In this document: in pieces, positions 5,832 through 7,785 of the stretch
Layout: the number at the start of each line of letters is the position of its first letter
Numbering within the stretch: position 1 is the stretch's first letter
Position numbers and translations under genes: made by a program
The notes under the pieces: model-generated
Seen by the model: only the letters and a program-made list of their open reading frames with translations
Databases searched by the model: none
Told to the model about the DNA's origin: nothing
Source: Chloroflexota bacterium
Lineage (GTDB): Archaea; Iainarchaeota; Iainarchaeia; Iainarchaeales; GCA-2688035
Assembly: GCA_030634785.1 (NCBI GenBank)
Contig: DAOWAC010000043.1
Span: forward strand, 1 to 7,785
DNA length: 7,785 nucleotides
Direction of reading: 5' to 3'

Positions 5832-6692
5832 ATGGTTGAAAAAAACATTATTTTGCCTGTTTCGATTATTGCTGCTGCATTGATTATTGTTGCCGGATTT
5901 GGTTTCTTTACACTAAACCAGCTTGCAGGGCAGGAATCAATAGTTGTTCAAATTCCAGGCTATCTTGAAAAGACAACCAGTGTACAAAACGAGGGTTCTT
6001 TATCCAATCTTGGTGACAATGTAGTAAGTTTTGCTGCCGCTGATTCAGATGAAAAGCTAAGGCTGATTTCTGTTTCAGGAACAGTAACAAAGACTGCAAG
6101 TCCTGAACTGGCTTACATTACTCTAAGTATTGAAACACTTGATAAGAGTGCAAGCAAAAGCCAGAGTGACAACGCTGTTCAGGCAAATCAGGTAATAAAT
6201 GCTTTGGAGAACGCAGGAATTGCCACAGGTGACATTGAAACAAGTTCTTACAATGTACGGGAAGAATTTGAGTGGACTGAATACCCGCGCAAATCAGTTT
6301 CTGTTGGTTACAAAACTACTAACACAATCAGGGTAAAAGTACGCAATCTTGGACAAGTAGGCAATGTTATTGATACTGTTGTGAACGCAGGTGCAAACAA
6401 CATCAGCAATGTAAGCTTTGGTCTTACAAATGAAACAGAAGCAGCACTCAGAACAGCGGCTTTAAAAGACGCTTCTGAAAATGCGCGAATAAAAGCACAA
6501 AGCATTGCGTCTGGTTTGGGCATTGGTGTTGGACAGGTTTATAGTGCAAGCGAAAGTTCAAATTATTCTGCTCCTTCCTATGCAAGAAACTATGCAATGG
6601 CTGAGGATTCTGGAGCTGCAGCACCAACTCCAATAACTCCTGGAGACATAGAGTTTAGTGCAACAGTAAGCGTTCAATTTGAAATACAATAA
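5832..6692 (+). CDS. Membrane-anchored SIMPL (DUF541, YggE-like) domain protein
   Basis: The 286-residue product begins with a short charged stretch (MVEKN) and a hydrophobic helix at about 6-29 that serves as a signal anchor or uncleaved signal. A polar Ser/Gly/Asn-rich linker of about 45 residues follows. The SIMPL domain starts near residue 75 with LISVSGTVTKTASPELAYI, the usual family opening, and ends with ATVSVQFEI. Members of this family are extracytoplasmic; E. coli YggE affects oxidative stress and BP26 of Brucella forms channel-like oligomers, but the biochemical role is unknown. Here the domain should face outward. A Ser/Tyr/Ala/Pro-rich insertion (about 237-272) precedes the last strand. 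The gene has its own promoter and very strong RBS, suggesting high expression, and is followed by a hairpin terminator. It is convergent with the mscS-like gene. Family assignment is confident; function is not. Confidence 0.88.
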   Translation: MVEKNIILPVSIIAAALIIVAGFGFFTLNQLAGQESIVVQIPGYLEKTTSVQNEGSLSNLGDNVVSFAAADSDEKLRLISVSGTVTKTASPELAYITLSIETLDKSASKSQSDNAVQANQVINALENAGIATGDIETSSYNVREEFEWTEYPRKSVSVGYKTTNTIRVKVRNLGQVGNVIDTVVNAGANNISNVSFGLTNETEAALRTAALKDASENARIKAQSIASGLGIGVGQVYSASESSNYSAPSYARNYAMAEDSGAAAPTPITPGDIEFSATVSVQFEIQ

Positions 6693-6693
6693 A

Positions 6694-6748
6694 CAATAAC
6701 AATTGTTTAATTGGAATGCGATAGGCAACAACAATCATTTAATTCGAA
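6694..6748 (+). repeat. Degenerate direct repeat, two copies 32 bp apart
   Basis: The 23-bp stretches 6694-6716 and 6726-6748 match at 19 positions by eye, both of the form CAAyAACAATnnTTTAATTsGAA. They lie just after the SIMPL stop. This may be a small local duplication; no function is evident. Confidence 0.4.
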
Positions 6749-6761
6749 ATACTGTATGTTT

Positions 6762-6799
6762 AACAGGTACTTTTGGTGCCTGTTCTTTTTTTATTTTTT
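6762..6799 (+). terminator. Hairpin plus T-tract terminator after the SIMPL gene
   Basis: AACAGGTAC (6762-6770) pairs with GTGCCTGTT (6776-6784) over 9 bp, including one G-U pair, around a TTTTG loop. C and seven T, then A and six T, follow. In the plus direction this has the form of an intrinsic terminator, 70 nt beyond the SIMPL stop. The T-tract overlaps the last codon of the opposing channel gene. On the minus strand no T run follows the hairpin, so it should act only rightward. Confidence 0.75.
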
Positions 6800-7642
6800 A
6801 TTCAAAAAGACTTCTGTGTGAGGGTAAGCAAAGTTAACGGTTTTTTCTTTTGCAATTTTTTCAAACACTTCGTTTGTTACCATTGTTGAAATTTCGGTCA
6901 ACCTTTTTGCAGGAACAAAATATCTTACTGAAACATTTACTCCGCTTGGCTGAAGGCTTGTTCTTACATAAGGTTCTTTCTTTACACTTTCAGCAAATTG
7001 TTTTGTGTGCTTTTTTGCTGCTTGAACTCCTATTTTCATTGCCTTGTCCAAATTGCTTTCATATGTTGCAGCAAAAAATACCTGTGCAAGCACAAACTCG
7101 TCCTGTTGTGTGTAATTTACAATGTTTTGTTCAAAGAGCAGGCTGTTTGGAACCATAATGTTTCTTCCTGAATTTTCTTCTGTTTGAACAATTCCACCAA
7201 TTTCTTTTAGAGTAATGTGTGTTAAAGAAATGTCTCTGACATCTCCTTTTACGCTTCCAATAATTACTCTATCACCTATTTCAAACGGTCTTCTTGTAAC
7301 AACCATAATCCATGCTGCCATTCCTGTAATTGGCTTTTGTAAAGCAAAACCGATTGCTGCAGAAAACAGTCCAAGTGTCAGGCCCAATCCTGTCCAGTCT
7401 CCGCTGAATGAAAAGATTGCAATTAAAATAATCAAAACAACAAAAACGTATTTTATTGTTGTTGAAAAAATTTCAACATTTGAAACCTGTTTTTTTGTTT
7501 TAGCAAGCTTCAAAAGGCTTCTTTTTACAATTCCAAGCAAAAAACTGAATACTATATAGACAACTACAATTATTCCGATTGTTACCAAAATAGGCAAAAT
7601 AGTGGTTCCAAATCCGTTTGCTAGTTCAAAAAAGCCAGGCAT
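6791..7642 (-). CDS. MscS-family mechanosensitive ion channel
   Basis: This 283-residue membrane protein is a small-conductance mechanosensitive channel that opens under membrane tension to release solutes during hypo-osmotic shock. There are three hydrophobic helices at about 15-37, 62-80 and 84-117. The third is the Gly/Ala-rich pore helix (LGLFSAAIGFALQ then KPITGMAAW) with the usual kink pattern. It leads into the MscS beta domain, marked by RRPFEIGDRV at 118-127 and MVPNSLLFEQNIVNY at 163-177, and then the alpha/beta cytoplasmic cage, ending FAYPHTEVF at 271-279. Length is typical of E. coli MscS (286). ATG 7642 is the first start in frame. No SD is at proper distance, but a TATA-like box lies about 26 nt upstream, so the mRNA is probably leaderless. 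It lies 36 bp after the tgt-like gene on the same strand, yet appears to have its own promoter. Confidence 0.92.
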   Translation of the reverse strand: MPGFFELANGFGTTILPILVTIGIIVVVYIVFSFLLGIVKRSLLKLAKTKKQVSNVEIFSTTIKYVFVVLIILIAIFSFSGDWTGLGLTLGLFSAAIGFALQKPITGMAAWIMVVTRRPFEIGDRVIIGSVKGDVRDISLTHITLKEIGGIVQTEENSGRNIMVPNSLLFEQNIVNYTQQDEFVLAQVFFAATYESNLDKAMKIGVQAAKKHTKQFAESVKKEPYVRTSLQPSGVNVSVRYFVPAKRLTEISTMVTNEVFEKIAKEKTVNFAYPHTEVFLNKK

Positions 7643-7663
7643 ACAAGATTTATGCTTCCAAAG

Positions 7664-7672
7664 TTAAAATAC
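7664..7672 (-). promoter_or_regulatory. TATA-like box for a leaderless mscS-like transcript
   Basis: The minus strand reads GTATTTTAA, centred near 7668 and 26 nt upstream of the ATG at 7642. With standard archaeal spacing transcription would begin at or beside the start codon. GGAAG further downstream is 12 nt from the ATG and too weak to count as an SD. Confidence 0.4.
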
Positions 7673-7678
7673 TTTTTG

Positions 7679-7785
7679 TTAGTTTCCTTTTGAGAAATTT
7701 TTAACCATTTTGTCAAATCTGTTTTCTTTTATTGCAATTTTTGCTTCTTTGACAACTTTTTGAACAAAGGAAATGTTGTGAATTA
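7679..7785 (-). CDS. tgt: C-terminal end of tRNA-guanine transglycosylase (bacterial type)
   Basis: Only the last 34 codons and the TAA stop are in the window; the rest lies beyond the right edge. The peptide starts IHNISFVQKVVKEAK and continues to an IKENRFDKMVKNF tail. This resembles the end of bacterial-type TGT, which typically has a HNL(H/Y)F motif, a helix ending in R.AI, then xRFxxF..xF. In the family this His is the fourth zinc ligand after the CxCxxC cysteines. The enzyme exchanges guanine for a queuine precursor at position 34 of certain tRNAs. Archaeal TgtA (archaeosine) enzymes usually have HNLYV and continue into further domains, whereas this protein stops, which favours the bacterial type or a short split form. 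The identification rests on a short stretch, so it is moderate. Confidence 0.6.
   Translation of the reverse strand, partial: IHNISFVQKVVKEAKIAIKENRFDKMVKNFSKGN

Noticed and set aside
6690..6709. Weak AAACAAT/ATTGTTT hairpin at the SIMPL stop codon
   Set aside because: It is almost all A-T pairs with no T-tract; the stronger hairpin at 6762 explains termination.
1..7785. tRNA, rRNA, CRISPR array, insertion sequence, att sites or integrase
   Set aside because: No matching sequence, regular spaced repeat, transposase motif or terminal inverted repeat was seen on either strand.

Overview
The window is AT-rich, tightly packed DNA. It probably comes from an archaeon, possibly a small-genome DPANN or Diapherotrites-like lineage. 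The evidence is TATA-like boxes at archaeal spacing, GGTGA/GGAGGTG Shine-Dalgarno sites combined with one apparently leaderless gene, and protein families common in such genomes. The assignment is an inference: no taxonomic marker is complete here, and a bacterial origin is not excluded.

Layout, left to right. (1) 1-329, minus: 5' part of a small exported, Gln-rich coiled-coil protein, running off the left edge. (2) 330-569: divergent regulatory region. (3) 570-3245, plus: a P2-type (Ca2+-transporting-like) P-type ATPase, intact in frame except for one TGA at codon 108 (891-893). The stop separates the N-terminal domain and first two membrane helices from the rest. (4) 3223-3669, minus: stand-alone two-CBS-domain protein whose 3' end overlaps that of the ATPase by 23 bp. 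(5) 3670-3778: divergent promoter region with a perfectly palindromic TATA element. (6) 3779-5491, plus: Kef/CPA2 cation:proton antiporter with a C-terminal TrkA-N nucleotide-binding domain. (7) 5492-5831: about 340 bp without a recognisable gene, containing a nine-G run and the promoter/RBS of the next gene. (8) 5832-6692, plus: membrane-anchored SIMPL (DUF541/YggE-like) protein, followed by a hairpin plus T-tract resembling an intrinsic terminator. (9) 6791-7642, minus: MscS-type mechanosensitive channel, probably leaderless. (10) 7679 to the right edge, minus: the last 34 codons of what looks like a bacterial-type tRNA-guanine transglycosylase.

Together the window looks like an ion and envelope-stress neighbourhood: cation pump, K+/H+-type antiporter with nucleotide gating, CBS ligand sensor, pressure-release channel and a SIMPL envelope protein. 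The genes do not form one operon. They sit in convergent and divergent pairs with separate promoters, so functional coupling is a hypothesis. I see no complete novel system. The best second-look items are the in-frame TGA in the ATPase, the palindromic TATA element between the CBS protein and the antiporter, the bacterial-style terminator, and the uncharacterised coiled-coil protein at the left edge. No tRNA, rRNA, CRISPR array, insertion sequence or attachment site was recognised.
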